Shown piece by piece: positions 19,882-28,753 of a DNA stretch of 64,000 nucleotides. Both the position numbers and the translations under genes were made by a program. The notes beneath the pieces are model-generated. The model did no database searches. It had not been told where the DNA came from and was given only the letters and a program-made list of their open reading frames with translations. The stretch lies in assembly GCA_030539295.1 (NCBI GenBank), contig JAUNSJ010000020.1:1-64000 (forward strand), read 5' to 3'. Source of the DNA: Planctomycetia bacterium (GTDB lineage: Bacteria; Planctomycetota; Planctomycetia; Pirellulales; Thermoguttaceae). How positions within the stretch are numbered: the stretch's first letter is position 1; the number at the start of each line of letters is the position of its first letter.

Positions 19882-22152
19882 ATGGTAACGCTGTCTGACA
19901 GTCTGGTATCCAGTGCGGAGCGAATTCTGTCCGTGTATGTGCGGACGGATTTGCAGTCGCAGCGAGCAGTCTATTTGGGGCGCAGCTACTGGATCGTAAA
20001 AGACCCGATCGGGATGAAATATTTTCGATTTCAGGATGAGGAATATTTCATACTGGAGCAGTTGGACGGTACGCGTAGTCTTGAGAATATAAAAGACGCG
20101 TTTGAGGCGGAATTTCCCCCGCAGAAGATAACCCTGGAGGAACTGCAAAGTTTTATAGGTCAATTGCATCAGAGTAATTTGATCGTTGCGGGCGTTCCGA
20201 ATCAGGGGCATGAATTGCTCAAGAGACGGAAGAAGCGGCGTAAGCAAGAGATTATGGCGGCCGCCTCGAATATTCTGTGCATACGATTTAAAGGGTTCGA
20301 CCCGGATACACTTCTGAACCGAATGATCCCCTGGTTCCGCTGGTGTTTTCATCCGGTGACACTTGTGTTTTGCCTGTTGCTTATGCTGTCGGCGTTGATT
20401 TTGGTGGGTGCGGAGTTCGACCAGTTTCGTGCGAAACTTCCGGACTTTCAGCAGTTCTTTGGCATGAAGAACATATTTCTCTTGAGTCTGTGTTTGGCCT
20501 GTACAAAGGTGATCCACGAGTTCGGACATGGTCTGACGTGTAAGCATTTCGGCGGAGAATGTCACGAGATGGGCGTTATGATCCTTGTCCTGACGCCGTG
20601 TCTGTATTGTAATGCGTCGGATTCCTGGATGCTGCCGAGCAAGTGGCAGCGTATGGCGATCGGCATGGCAGGCGTTTTTGTCGAGTGTACCATAGCGGCG
20701 ATAGCCACGTTCCTCTGGTGGTTCTCGAAAGAGGGGGTGTTGCACTATCTGTGTATAAACATCATGTTTATTTCGTCGATAAGCACAGTGATTTTCAATA
20801 TAAACCCCCTGCTGCGATACGATGGTTATTATGTTTTGGCGGACCTTTTGGAGATACCGAATTTACGTCAAAAGGCAACACAGGTTTTGACGCGTAAATG
20901 CTCTAACTGGTTCCTTGGCATGGAGCAGCAGGATGACCCGTTCATGCCGAAACGGAACCAAATGCTCTTTGCGTTGTATACGATTGCGGCGGTTATGTAC
21001 CGTTGGGTTGTTATGGCAGGGATTCTCTATTTTGTGTGGCGGTTCTTCGATTCGCACGACTTGAAGATAATCGGTCAGATGATTGCCGCCATGTCGCTTT
21101 ACGGGCTGTTTGTACTGCCGGTGTGGAAAGTTGGTAAGTTTTTTTGGGTGCCAGGAAGGATATATCGCGTGAAGAAAGTTCGTTTTTACCTGTCGCTGAC
21201 CGGTCTGGCTCTGATCGCCGCATTCTGTTTGTTTGTACCACTTCCGTATTCGGTGTATGCCCCGGTCGTCCTGGATTTGCGGTCGGACCCTGTTATAACG
21301 GGCAATGTGCTCGTGCCGAAAACAGGGGGGCAACTCGTTTCGATTGAGACTATGGATGGCCAAAAGGTGAGTAAGGGTCAACTTCTGGCCCAGCTTAAGA
21401 ATCCTGCGTTGGACCAGCAACTGGCGGAACTTCAAGGGCAGTTGAGTGAAACGGAAAAGGAATATGAGATGTACTCCTATTTCGGGAATCAGCAGGAAGC
21501 GATAGCGAGACAGAAGGAAATTCTGGCGCGTTACGATGCACTTCGGAATATGATTGTCACGCGTCTGCACGAGCGAGAGCAGCTTGCGTTGCGTGCTCCT
21601 GTTGATGGTATTGTTGTTTCTCCCTACTGGCGAATGGACCGCGAGAAGAAGAATGAGGACATGAGTTCACAACTTCCGGAATGGGAAGGAACGCCATTGC
21701 AATCGCGGAATCTGAATACGACACTTCAGCCGGGTACGATGTTTTGTGCGGTAGGTAACCCAGCCCGCATGGAAGCGATTATCGTCGTGGATCAGTCGAA
21801 GATAGATTTTGTGCACAAAGATCAGAATGTGCGAATCAAGATGGATGAACTGCCAGGGAAGACGTTTCGCAGTACAATTTTTCGCACGATAGATATAGAG
21901 CATAACCGCATGGAGAATGTTCCGGTGCAATTATCGACCAAAGGAGGAGGTGCCGTTGCGACCGAGACGGTAGAGGGCGGGATAGAACGGCCTTTAAGTC
22001 CATCGTACCGGGTGCGAGTCGATCTGGATAATGAAGACCTCATGCTGAAAGTTGGCATGACGGGTCAAGCAAAGATACACGTTAAGCCTCAAACACTCTG
22101 GCAGCGATTCTGGCGTCTGGTTCAGGATGTGTTTAACTTTACGTTGGCGTAA
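19882..22152 (+). CDS. PqqD-like / site-2 protease (M50) / HlyD fusion protein
   Basis: Third gene of the module, 756 aa. Residues about 30-105 form a winged-helix PqqD-like (RRE) domain: YWIVKDPIGMKYFRFQDEEYFILEQLDG, then ENIKDAFEAEF. Membrane helices surround the zinc protease motif HEFGH (about 212-216) and the second metal-ligand motif NPLLRYDGYY, which is the M50/S2P pattern. Further helices follow, and from about residue 455 a HlyD-like segment with a coiled coil (LDQQLAELQGQLSETEKEYEMYS) and the strand RAPVDGIVVSPYW. Families with this layout handle peptides; PqqD-like domains bind RiPP precursors. No obvious precursor gene is seen next to it. The gap to the previous gene is 12 bases. 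Confidence 0.88.
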   Translation: MVTLSDSLVSSAERILSVYVRTDLQSQRAVYLGRSYWIVKDPIGMKYFRFQDEEYFILEQLDGTRSLENIKDAFEAEFPPQKITLEELQSFIGQLHQSNLIVAGVPNQGHELLKRRKKRRKQEIMAAASNILCIRFKGFDPDTLLNRMIPWFRWCFHPVTLVFCLLLMLSALILVGAEFDQFRAKLPDFQQFFGMKNIFLLSLCLACTKVIHEFGHGLTCKHFGGECHEMGVMILVLTPCLYCNASDSWMLPSKWQRMAIGMAGVFVECTIAAIATFLWWFSKEGVLHYLCINIMFISSISTVIFNINPLLRYDGYYVLADLLEIPNLRQKATQVLTRKCSNWFLGMEQQDDPFMPKRNQMLFALYTIAAVMYRWVVMAGILYFVWRFFDSHDLKIIGQMIAAMSLYGLFVLPVWKVGKFFWVPGRIYRVKKVRFYLSLTGLALIAAFCLFVPLPYSVYAPVVLDLRSDPVITGNVLVPKTGGQLVSIETMDGQKVSKGQLLAQLKNPALDQQLAELQGQLSETEKEYEMYSYFGNQQEAIARQKEILARYDALRNMIVTRLHEREQLALRAPVDGIVVSPYWRMDREKKNEDMSSQLPEWEGTPLQSRNLNTTLQPGTMFCAVGNPARMEAIIVVDQSKIDFVHKDQNVRIKMDELPGKTFRSTIFRTIDIEHNRMENVPVQLSTKGGGAVATETVEGGIERPLSPSYRVRVDLDNEDLMLKVGMTGQAKIHVKPQTLWQRFWRLVQDVFNFTLA

Positions 22153-22203
22153 GGATTGTAGCGTATAACTTTTACGCCGAAGGAGGATCGGACGAGGTTT
22201 GCC

Positions 22204-22743
22204 ATGAAGAATTCCACATCAGGCCCCATAAAGAACTCATACGTAGTCGCAGAAGGTTTTTATGCAGGAGAGTATCCCGGCAGCCGTAGCGAAGTGGAAA
22301 TGAAACGAAAGATTCTTTCCTTTCAGAAGGCGAATGTGACCGACTTTATTGACCTGACGTGTCCGGGCGAATTGAATCCGTACGCCCTTTTTTTGCCCCC
22401 TGAGGCCAGACGTCATGCGTTTCCGATTATCGATCAGAGCGTTCCGAAGTCCGTGGAGTACATGGCCGAAATTCTCAACACGGTCGAAGCTCTTCTGGCC
22501 GACAATCGCGTGATTTATGTTCATTGCTGGGGCGGTATTGGTCGGACAGGTACTGTTGTTGCCTGTTGGCTGGCGTGGACGCTGGGGCTGGACGGGGACC
22601 ACGCCTTGAGAGAACTTGCAAGGCGCTGGACCGCGTGCCCGAAATCTGCCTGGAGTGACAGTCCGGAAAATGAAACGCAACGGAATTTTGTGCGACGTTA
22701 CGCAGTGTGGTGCAAAGAACAGTTGGATACAAACGCAGAATGA
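22204..22743 (+). CDS. Dual-specificity (tyrosine) phosphatase-like protein
   Basis: This 179-aa protein carries the Cys-based phosphatase loop HCWGGIGRTG (HCxxGxxRTG) at about residue 103, which holds the nucleophilic Cys and the phosphate-binding Arg. Upstream, FIDLTCPGEL and the HAFPIIDQSVP segment fit the dual-specificity phosphatase fold, with an Asp general acid likely in that loop. It lies 51 bases after the M50 fusion gene in the same direction, so it could belong to the same transcript. It ends facing rfbB. The substrate is unknown. Confidence 0.85.
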   Translation: MKNSTSGPIKNSYVVAEGFYAGEYPGSRSEVEMKRKILSFQKANVTDFIDLTCPGELNPYALFLPPEARRHAFPIIDQSVPKSVEYMAEILNTVEALLADNRVIYVHCWGGIGRTGTVVACWLAWTLGLDGDHALRELARRWTACPKSAWSDSPENETQRNFVRRYAVWCKEQLDTNAE

Positions 22744-22806
22744 GTTCGATTGATGGCTGCCTGTCACATTCGATGGCTGTTGACTCATGCACCCGGAAGC
22801 CGTTAT

Positions 22807-23829
22807 TCAAACCTTTTTGTAATGTGAGAGTATCCAGTCGATGGTTTTTTCAAGTCCGGACTGGAAATTTTCTTCGGGGTACCAGGCGAGTTCTTGTTGC
22901 AGTTTTGTGGTGTCGAGGGCGTATCGCAGGTCGTGGCCTGGTCGGTCCGGGACGAAGGTAATAAGTTTTGAAAAGGGGCCTTGGTGCCAAGGGCAGCGCT
23001 GGTCCAGAATGCGGCAAATGGTTTGGGCAACCTGTAAATTTGTTCTTTCATTGTGGGCACCGATATTGTAGGTTTGGCCGGAGGTCCCCTTGTGAAAGAT
23101 GAGATCGATGGCCTTGCAGTGGTCCATAACGTAGAGCCAGTCGCGAACATTGTTCCCATGACCGTAAATGGGAATGGGCTGGCGGCGGAGACAATTCGAA
23201 ACGATTTTTGGAATCAATTTTTCGGAATGCTGATGGGGACCGTAATTATTGGCGGCGTTGGAGGTGGTAACGTTCAGACCGTATGTATGGTGCCAGGCGC
23301 GCAGGAGGAAATCGGCGCCGGCTTTGGAGGCGGAGTAGGGAGAATTTGGTGCATACGGGGAGGTCTCTTTAAAAAGGCCTGTAGGGCCCAGCGAGCCATA
23401 AACTTCGTCGGTTGAAACGTGATGAAACCGGCACGAGGCGAATTCACTTTTGGCTTTGCCAGGCCTCTGGAGCCAAAACTGCCGGGCAACGTCCAAAAGA
23501 GTAAACGTACCGACGAGATTGGTCTCAATAAAAGCTGCGGGTTGTGCAATGGAATTATCGACGTGGCTCTCTGCGGCGAAGTGAATAACGCCATTGATGT
23601 TTCGGGAAGTGAAAAGTTCTTCCAAGAGATTGCGATTAACGATGTCGCCCTGAATAAATTCATAATTATGCAACGATTCGCATTCGGCCAAATTTGCCAG
23701 GTTTCCGGCATAGGTGAGTTTATCGAGATTGACGATTTGATATTGAGGGTATTTTCGGGCGAACCAGGGAATAAAATTGGAGCCGATAAAACCAGCCCCG
23801 CCGGTAACCAGGATGGATTTTTCGAACAT
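22807..23829 (-). CDS. rfbB: dTDP-glucose 4,6-dehydratase
   Basis: This 340-aa short-chain dehydrogenase/reductase family enzyme makes dTDP-4-keto-6-deoxyglucose for cell-surface sugars. Visible: the NAD-binding GGAGFIGSNF, HFAAESHVDNSI, HVSTDEVYGSLG, the catalytic YSASKAGAD (YxxxK) and the C-terminal half with NNYGPHQHSEKLIPK, YVMDHC and YNIGAHNERTN. These patterns match RmlB/RfbB better than UDP-galactose epimerases. No other rml genes are adjacent, so the rest of the pathway lies elsewhere. It is transcribed on its own, convergent with the phosphatase gene. Confidence 0.92.
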   Translation of the reverse strand: MFEKSILVTGGAGFIGSNFIPWFARKYPQYQIVNLDKLTYAGNLANLAECESLHNYEFIQGDIVNRNLLEELFTSRNINGVIHFAAESHVDNSIAQPAAFIETNLVGTFTLLDVARQFWLQRPGKAKSEFASCRFHHVSTDEVYGSLGPTGLFKETSPYAPNSPYSASKAGADFLLRAWHHTYGLNVTTSNAANNYGPHQHSEKLIPKIVSNCLRRQPIPIYGHGNNVRDWLYVMDHCKAIDLIFHKGTSGQTYNIGAHNERTNLQVAQTICRILDQRCPWHQGPFSKLITFVPDRPGHDLRYALDTTKLQQELAWYPEENFQSGLEKTIDWILSHYKKV

Positions 23830-23924
23830 TGTAGCAAACCTTTCCGTTGAGAGGGGATCCTTGCGTCAAAAAATCACAGGTGGAATGATAAATTCTCCCG
23901 CTACCCGAGAGTGAATTTGTTTTA

Positions 23925-24962
23925 TTAATCGCGGACAAGTCCGGGAAGTATATCGAGCGACAGAGATTCAAAAAGGCCCGCTTTATATCGTTCCAGGGCA
24001 ATAGCGCCCATGATGGCGTTGTCGGTGCACAAGTTCATGGGGGCAATGAAGAGACGGAAATTGTGCCGCAACGCGGCCGCAGTCATTTTATCGCGAAATC
24101 GCTTATTGGCCGCAACGCCGCCGCCAATACAAACGGTCGACAGGGACGTTTTCTTTAAAGCGTGCAGGGTCTTACCGACGAGTGTATCGACCACGGCCTC
24201 CTGAAACGAGGCGGCCAAATCGGCGCGCTGCTGTGTGGACAAGTCCACGTCCTGGCATTCGCGGCGGCCCGGGCCGGTAATAGCGTAACGAACGGCTGTC
24301 TTAAGTCCGCTAAAACTGAACTGCAGGCGGTCAGGGTCGTCGAGCATGGGGCGAGGAAAGGCAAAGGCCTTTGGATTCCCCTGTTCCGCCAGACGGGATA
24401 TGGCGGGACCACCTGGATAGGGCAGGGAAAGCATGGCGGCGACTTTATCGAACGCTTCGCCGGCGGCATCGTCTATCGTGGTGCCTAGCGGCGTGAAATC
24501 AATTGGTCCCTGACAGCGGTAGAGACTGGAATGGCCCCCACTGACAATCAAGCCGAGGCACGGAAAAAGCTCTTCCTTATAGGCGACGCGGCATGCGTAG
24601 ATGTGCGCCTGAAGATGATTAATGGCAATCAGAGGGAGTTCGGCGGCCAGAGCCAGGGCTTTTGCCGCGGAGAGGCCGACCAGGAGCGAGCCGGCTAAGC
24701 CTGGAGTATTGACGACGGCCACCGCGTCCAGGTCGCGCGGGGTCAGTCCGCTCTGAAGAAAGACTTCGGAGAGGACCGGGAGAATACGCTCCTGATGCGC
24801 TCGCGAGGCAATTTCGGGCACAACGCCTCCGAAGCGTTCATGAATACCAATTTGAGAGGCGACCACGGCGGCCAGGACTTCCCGCCGCTCATTGACGATG
24901 GCCGCGGCCGTCTCGTCGCAGGAACTCTCGATTGTCAGGATTTTTACGGGTGATTCTTCCAT
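23925..24962 (-). CDS. tsaD: tRNA N6-adenosine threonylcarbamoyltransferase
   Basis: TsaD transfers the threonylcarbamoyl group to A37 of ANN-decoding tRNAs. The 345-aa protein has the ASKHA-fold start KILTIESSCDETAAAIV, the metal ligand motif NHLQAHIYA (HxxxH), the glycine-rich VSGGHSSLY and CIGGGVAANKRFRD. The length is normal for the family. It lies 14 bases after argC in the same direction and is probably the last gene of the btaA-btaB-argC-tsaD run. Essential in most bacteria. Confidence 0.96.
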   Translation of the reverse strand: MEESPVKILTIESSCDETAAAIVNERREVLAAVVASQIGIHERFGGVVPEIASRAHQERILPVLSEVFLQSGLTPRDLDAVAVVNTPGLAGSLLVGLSAAKALALAAELPLIAINHLQAHIYACRVAYKEELFPCLGLIVSGGHSSLYRCQGPIDFTPLGTTIDDAAGEAFDKVAAMLSLPYPGGPAISRLAEQGNPKAFAFPRPMLDDPDRLQFSFSGLKTAVRYAITGPGRRECQDVDLSTQQRADLAASFQEAVVDTLVGKTLHALKKTSLSTVCIGGGVAANKRFRDKMTAAALRHNFRLFIAPMNLCTDNAIMGAIALERYKAGLFESLSLDILPGLVRD

Positions 24963-24976
24963 GGTACCGTTCCCTG

Positions 24977-25987
24977 TTACAGGAGGGCTGTCGTTTCCGG
25001 ATAGCCGAAGCGAATATTGAAATTTTGCACCGCGGCTCCGGACGCTCCTTTGATTAAATTGTCGATTACGGAGATGGTGAGAATCCGGCGACCGACGACG
25101 CGAGCGGTTATATGGCAGCGATTGGTGTGTATAACGTCTTTGGTCGAAGGCAGATCGGTCACCACTTTGACAAAGGGCTCGTCTTCATAAAAATTCGCGA
25201 GAGCTTTAATGACGTCAAGTTGGGTAACATCCTCGGCCTTGGCTTTGGAGTAGGTCACGGTCAGGATGCCGCGGTCCATAGGCACGAGGTGAGGGGTGAA
25301 AATAATGGAGGGGCGTATGCCAGCAGCGGTAGCGACGACCTGTTCTATTTCGGGCGTGTGCCGATGATTTCCCACGCCGTAGGCACTAATGGCTTCGTTG
25401 CATTCGGGATAAAGATTTTTTTGGGACGGTTTGCGTCCGGCGCCGGAGACACCGCTTTTGGCGTCGATAATAATATCGTCGGGGGCAATGAAACCGAGTT
25501 TGAGCAGGGGCGCCAGCGGCAAAATCGCACTGGTCGCATAGCAGCCGGGATTGGCGATAAGCGGAGCGTAGGGGAGCTCTTCACGGAATAATTCGGGTAG
25601 TCCGTAGGGCACTTTCCCAAGTCGCTCGGCGTCCGGGTGGTCGACGCCGTACCATTTTTTGAAGACGTCGGCTTCGTGCAGACGATAGTCGGCGCCGAAA
25701 TCGATAACGGAGCATCCGGCGTCGAGCAGGGCCGGGGCTACGGCCGCGGTGGCGGTATGCGGGAGGCAACTAAAGACACAGTCAGCCCGAGCGGCAATCT
25801 CCTGTGGAGAAAGATTCTCCAGCTTAAGAGAAATGCGGCCCGTGAGAGACGGGTGGACGATATCGACCGGACTTGTTACTTCACGACTGGTCAGAGCGGT
25901 AATTTTGGCGTCTGGATGTCGAAGCAGGAGCTTAATCAATTCCAGAGCTGTGTAACCGGTAGCACCTAAAATAGCGATATTGGTCAT
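24977..25987 (-). CDS. argC: N-acetyl-gamma-glutamyl-phosphate reductase
   Basis: ArgC reduces N-acetylglutamyl-phosphate to the semialdehyde in arginine synthesis. The NADP-binding start is NIAILGATGYTALELIKLL, the catalytic cysteine lies in IANPGCYATSAIL, and the FTPHLVPMDRGIL segment is typical. I choose the ATG at 25987 (MTNIAIL, 336 aa); the longer frame overlaps the upstream gene. The start overlaps the btaB stop as ATGA, so translation is probably coupled. No other arg genes are in the window. Confidence 0.95.
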   Translation of the reverse strand: MTNIAILGATGYTALELIKLLLRHPDAKITALTSREVTSPVDIVHPSLTGRISLKLENLSPQEIAARADCVFSCLPHTATAAVAPALLDAGCSVIDFGADYRLHEADVFKKWYGVDHPDAERLGKVPYGLPELFREELPYAPLIANPGCYATSAILPLAPLLKLGFIAPDDIIIDAKSGVSGAGRKPSQKNLYPECNEAISAYGVGNHRHTPEIEQVVATAAGIRPSIIFTPHLVPMDRGILTVTYSKAKAEDVTQLDVIKALANFYEDEPFVKVVTDLPSTKDVIHTNRCHITARVVGRRILTISVIDNLIKGASGAAVQNFNIRFGYPETTALL

Positions 25988-26721
25988 AATTTTTTCTTTC
26001 CAATCAGTTGATAGTAGGGCATTTTCCACCAAAAGAAGGGATGCCACGGTATACGACCGCGATTCTCTTCCAGCGAGAGGAGCTCGAACTTGTGTGTGAG
26101 ATAGGGGATATGGTCGGCAGACGGGAAAACATTATCGCAAGAGAACCAGACCGGCCAAAACGATCTGGTCCAGAAGCCGTGACGCGTGCGTCCGGACTCG
26201 GGATACTTTCGCGAGACATAGAAATCGACCACGGCGACCAGTCCGTCGTCTGCCAAAATTTCCGTTGCATGATCGATAGCGTTGAACCAGTCGGGAATCA
26301 TGGTCAGGGAATAGGAGAAGGAGACGACATCGACTTTTTGCTCCGGGGGAATCCAGGTCGTCGCGTCGGCACAAACCGTCTCCACATTGGTCCAGCCATT
26401 GGCCTTAATGCGTTCGTCGGCTATGGCGAGGAGGGATTCGGATAAATCGACAATGTAAACCTTCTTGAGTCGTTTTATATTATCGCCGAAATTCTGGATA
26501 TTAGCGCCTGTTCCACCACCAATATCGGCCCAGACCATGCCGTCTTTGATCGGGACGCTGCTCCAGAGCTGCTCGCGACCTTTAAGCAATCGTCGGCGAA
26601 AGTCGTCGTACGCTTTGGCCTGACCGGAATAGAAACCTTCCAGGCGTTCCTTGTGACTCTTGCCACGGACCCGCTTGAAGACCATGGTGGAGACCGTGCG
26701 TAAGTCGGAAAGAAATCGCAT
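25984..26721 (-). CDS. btaB: Diacylglyceryl-homoserine N-methyltransferase (BtaB-like)
   Basis: This 245-aa class I SAM methyltransferase shows motif I VWADIGGGTGANIQNF, the acidic strand end VYIVDLSES, VCADATTWIPP and VVSFSYSLTMIPDW. The C-terminal RGRIPWHPFFWWKMPYYQLIGKK and the neighbouring btaA identify it as BtaB. BtaB methylates diacylglycerylhomoserine three times to the betaine lipid DGTS. It lies 106 bases downstream of btaA. In algae and some proteobacteria BtaA and BtaB replace phospholipids during phosphate starvation. The pairing makes the call firm; the methyltransferase fold alone would not. Confidence 0.85.
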   Translation of the reverse strand: MRFLSDLRTVSTMVFKRVRGKSHKERLEGFYSGQAKAYDDFRRRLLKGREQLWSSVPIKDGMVWADIGGGTGANIQNFGDNIKRLKKVYIVDLSESLLAIADERIKANGWTNVETVCADATTWIPPEQKVDVVSFSYSLTMIPDWFNAIDHATEILADDGLVAVVDFYVSRKYPESGRTRHGFWTRSFWPVWFSCDNVFPSADHIPYLTHKFELLSLEENRGRIPWHPFFWWKMPYYQLIGKKKL

Positions 26722-26827
26722 TGTGTTTTGCCTTTACATCTAAATGAACAGGAAAGGAGAGCCTGCCAAGGTCCGCTCACTTCCTGGCACGGTGCCTCTC
26801 GAGAGCAGGACCCGTCGTGACACTGCG

Positions 26828-28027
26828 CTAACGTTTGAGGTCCGCAATGTAAAAACTGCCATAGGTATGTACGCGGTCCTTCTTGTGCAGTTCCGCCGCC
26901 TGTTCCTTGTGGTATTCCAAAATATCGCCCAGTTTCTTCTCTTGACCGTTTACGGTGACTGGGACCGTATCGATATAGTCGGTGCGTAGGCCACCACTGC
27001 GCCACAGAATACGCGTTTTCGGTGCCGCGGTCTGTAAAATGGCGTCCCACTCGGAGACCAATGCCTTGTAATAGCGGTCCGAGAGCCAGTCCATGTGGTC
27101 CAAAAGAACATAGCGTGATATTTTTATATTTGAGGGCAACTCGCGTAAGAAGCTCTCGACAGTGCCGGTATGGACACTAATGCGATCGACCAGACCGTCC
27201 TTAAGTCGATGGAAATTCTCTTCTTCCAGATACTCGGGGCAGCAGTCCCGGGTATACTGCCCGGTCGTATAGACGCGCCAGAAATAGTTATCGGCGATGG
27301 GCAGTTCACCGAAGACGGCGTCGAGGCAGTCCTGGACGAACTTGACAGTTCCGCCTTCGTAAGTTTTCTCGATCTGGAGTCGTTGTGCCCGAGGAACGCC
27401 GAGCATGGAGAGCGAAGCGTCGCGGTTGACCATAAAGCGGATCAGGCGGGACCAGAGTCGTTTGCGAATCTTGTTACGCCATATTTCGTCCTGGGCCTGA
27501 AGAGAGGTTGCTTCAAACATTTCGTTGACCGCTTTGCGAAAATGAGCGATGTAGTCGACGTAGAAGTTCATACCGCGGGCAAAGAACCCGGTGGTTCCGT
27601 GGAAATAGAAGGTGCGTCGTCCGCCGAAATAGCGAAGAATCTTCTTGTCCCAAAACATTTGTGAACTGGGGCAGAGCTGGTCGCGGAGTTTTTCGCGATA
27701 GATTTTTTTGACCCCGGAGAGCCGACCGTTTCCGAACAGCTTAAAAAAGGTTTCGTAGTCTAAAGCTCTAATACCGGCCAATTTAAGTTCGAGGACCGCA
27801 TTTTGGCGATAATTCATATCGACCGTGTAGACGTGATTCAGTCCGGTCAAGGCGTAGGACAGCGCATTACAGCCGGCCGAGGTAATCACAAGCAGATTGT
27901 CTTCTGGCGACAATTCCAAGGCAATCTTGTCAAGTCGCGGGTCTTCCCAACAGGTATTATAAACGAGATTATTGCCATGAACGTAGTTAAATACTTTCCC
28001 GCTCATCCATTCGCCGACTTTGGGCAT
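26828..28027 (-). CDS. btaA: Diacylglycerol 3-amino-3-carboxypropyl transferase (BtaA, DUF3419)
   Basis: BtaA transfers the 3-amino-3-carboxypropyl group of SAM to diacylglycerol, the first step of betaine lipid synthesis. The 399-aa protein shows the DUF3419 pattern: NLVYNTCWEDPRLD, LLVITSAGCNALSYAL, VYTVDMNYRQNAVLELKLAG, FYVDYIAHFRKAVNEMFEA, and late YVLLDHMDWL plus ILWRSGGLRTDYID. The ATG at 28027 follows AAGGAGG, six bases away, a strong ribosome binding site. A candidate promoter lies at 28090-28118. It leads the run btaA-btaB-argC-tsaD. Confidence 0.9.
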   Translation of the reverse strand: MPKVGEWMSGKVFNYVHGNNLVYNTCWEDPRLDKIALELSPEDNLLVITSAGCNALSYALTGLNHVYTVDMNYRQNAVLELKLAGIRALDYETFFKLFGNGRLSGVKKIYREKLRDQLCPSSQMFWDKKILRYFGGRRTFYFHGTTGFFARGMNFYVDYIAHFRKAVNEMFEATSLQAQDEIWRNKIRKRLWSRLIRFMVNRDASLSMLGVPRAQRLQIEKTYEGGTVKFVQDCLDAVFGELPIADNYFWRVYTTGQYTRDCCPEYLEEENFHRLKDGLVDRISVHTGTVESFLRELPSNIKISRYVLLDHMDWLSDRYYKALVSEWDAILQTAAPKTRILWRSGGLRTDYIDTVPVTVNGQEKKLGDILEYHKEQAAELHKKDRVHTYGSFYIADLKR

Positions 28028-28089
28028 CGAGCGACCTCCTTATTGTTCGGTTATCAGTTAGTAAGGGCCGGTAAAATTTCAAGTTACCT

Positions 28090-28118
28090 ATTATAACATT
28101 CATTTTCTTTTTTGTACA
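28090..28118 (-). promoter_or_regulatory. Candidate promoter of btaA
   Basis: On the minus strand TGTACA (four of six -35 matches) and a perfect TATAAT are 17 bases apart. The -10 box lies 62 bases before the btaA start. I looked for a Pho-box-like direct repeat here, which phosphate regulation would predict, and did not see one. Confidence 0.5.
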
Positions 28119-28428
28119 GGGAGGGTCCCGGCGAACTTTGTAAAAACCGTGTTTGATAAAATAATGTGGCGTAAATAGATAAATTGTCGTGTATTAAGAG
28201 GTGGCGAAAAGCCCCGTTCATGCTCTCTTTCTTTCCAGTCCCAAGCGTAGGAGAAACGACGGGAATTTATTTATGTACATTAATGGTTATGCCGTGTCGC
28301 GAGCTTACGCGGAGTCAGGGGCGGTCAGCGCGTGAAAGATCGTCCTTGTGATATTCCACGGGCGAAATTTTTTCGGGTGTAGAGAAGTCGTAAAGGAAAA
28401 AATGCCGCGTTACCCTCCCCTGTTCAAT
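28119..28428. other. Intergenic region between btaA and infA promoters
   Basis: About 310 bases with no ORF that has a ribosome binding site and family similarity. It is mixed in composition and I see no tRNA, terminator or strong promoter in it. Confidence 0.4.
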
Positions 28429-28458
28429 TTGCGGATAAGAGTTAAAATAAGATATACT
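28429..28458 (+). promoter_or_regulatory. Candidate promoter of infA
   Basis: TTGCGG (28429-28434) and TATACT (28453-28458) lie 18 bases apart. The predicted leader of about 50 bases holds a strong GC hairpin and the ribosome binding site of infA. Confidence 0.5.
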
Positions 28459-28468
28459 GTTGTATATA

Positions 28469-28488
28469 AAGGGGGTCTTCCCCCCCTT
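28469..28488 (+). promoter_or_regulatory. GC hairpin in the infA leader
   Basis: AAGGGGG (28469-28475) pairs with CCCCCTT (28482-28488) around a six-base loop. It ends about 10 bases before the AAGGAG ribosome binding site. There is no T tract after it, so it is more likely a stabiliser or translational control hairpin than a terminator. Confidence 0.5.
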
Positions 28489-28512
28489 GGTCACGCAGAA
28501 GGAGACGCAAAC

Positions 28513-28746
28513 TTGAGTAGAGAGCAGAAACAAAAAGAAGAGGCAATTCAACTTACCGGGGTAGTTACGGAAGAGGTCCGTGGCGCCTTTCGTGTAAAGT
28601 TGGATGATATGGACCATATCGTATTGTGCCGGTTGGCCGGTAAGATGCGAAAATTTCGAATTCGAGTCGTGCCAGGCGACCACGTTGCCGTCGAAATAAG
28701 CCCGTACGACATGGACCGTGGCCGCATTATCTACCGAGAGAAATAG
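28513..28746 (+). CDS. infA: Translation initiation factor IF-1
   Basis: A 77-aa OB-fold protein with the IF-1 sequence ITLTGVV-like start: [21 protein letters not shown], then [22 protein letters not shown] and [14 protein letters not shown]. The matching frame has no ATG near the right place. The TTG at 28513, eight bases after AAGGAG, gives a length close to the usual 72 aa, so I take it as the start. A weak start codon on such a highly expressed gene is unusual. The gene converges with the zinc-ribbon gene, leaving seven bases between the two stop codons. Confidence 0.92.
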   Translation: MSREQKQKEEAIQLTGVVTEEVRGAFRVKLDDMDHIVLCRLAGKMRKFRIRVVPGDHVAVEISPYDMDRGRIIYREK

Positions 28747-28753
28747 TTTTTGG

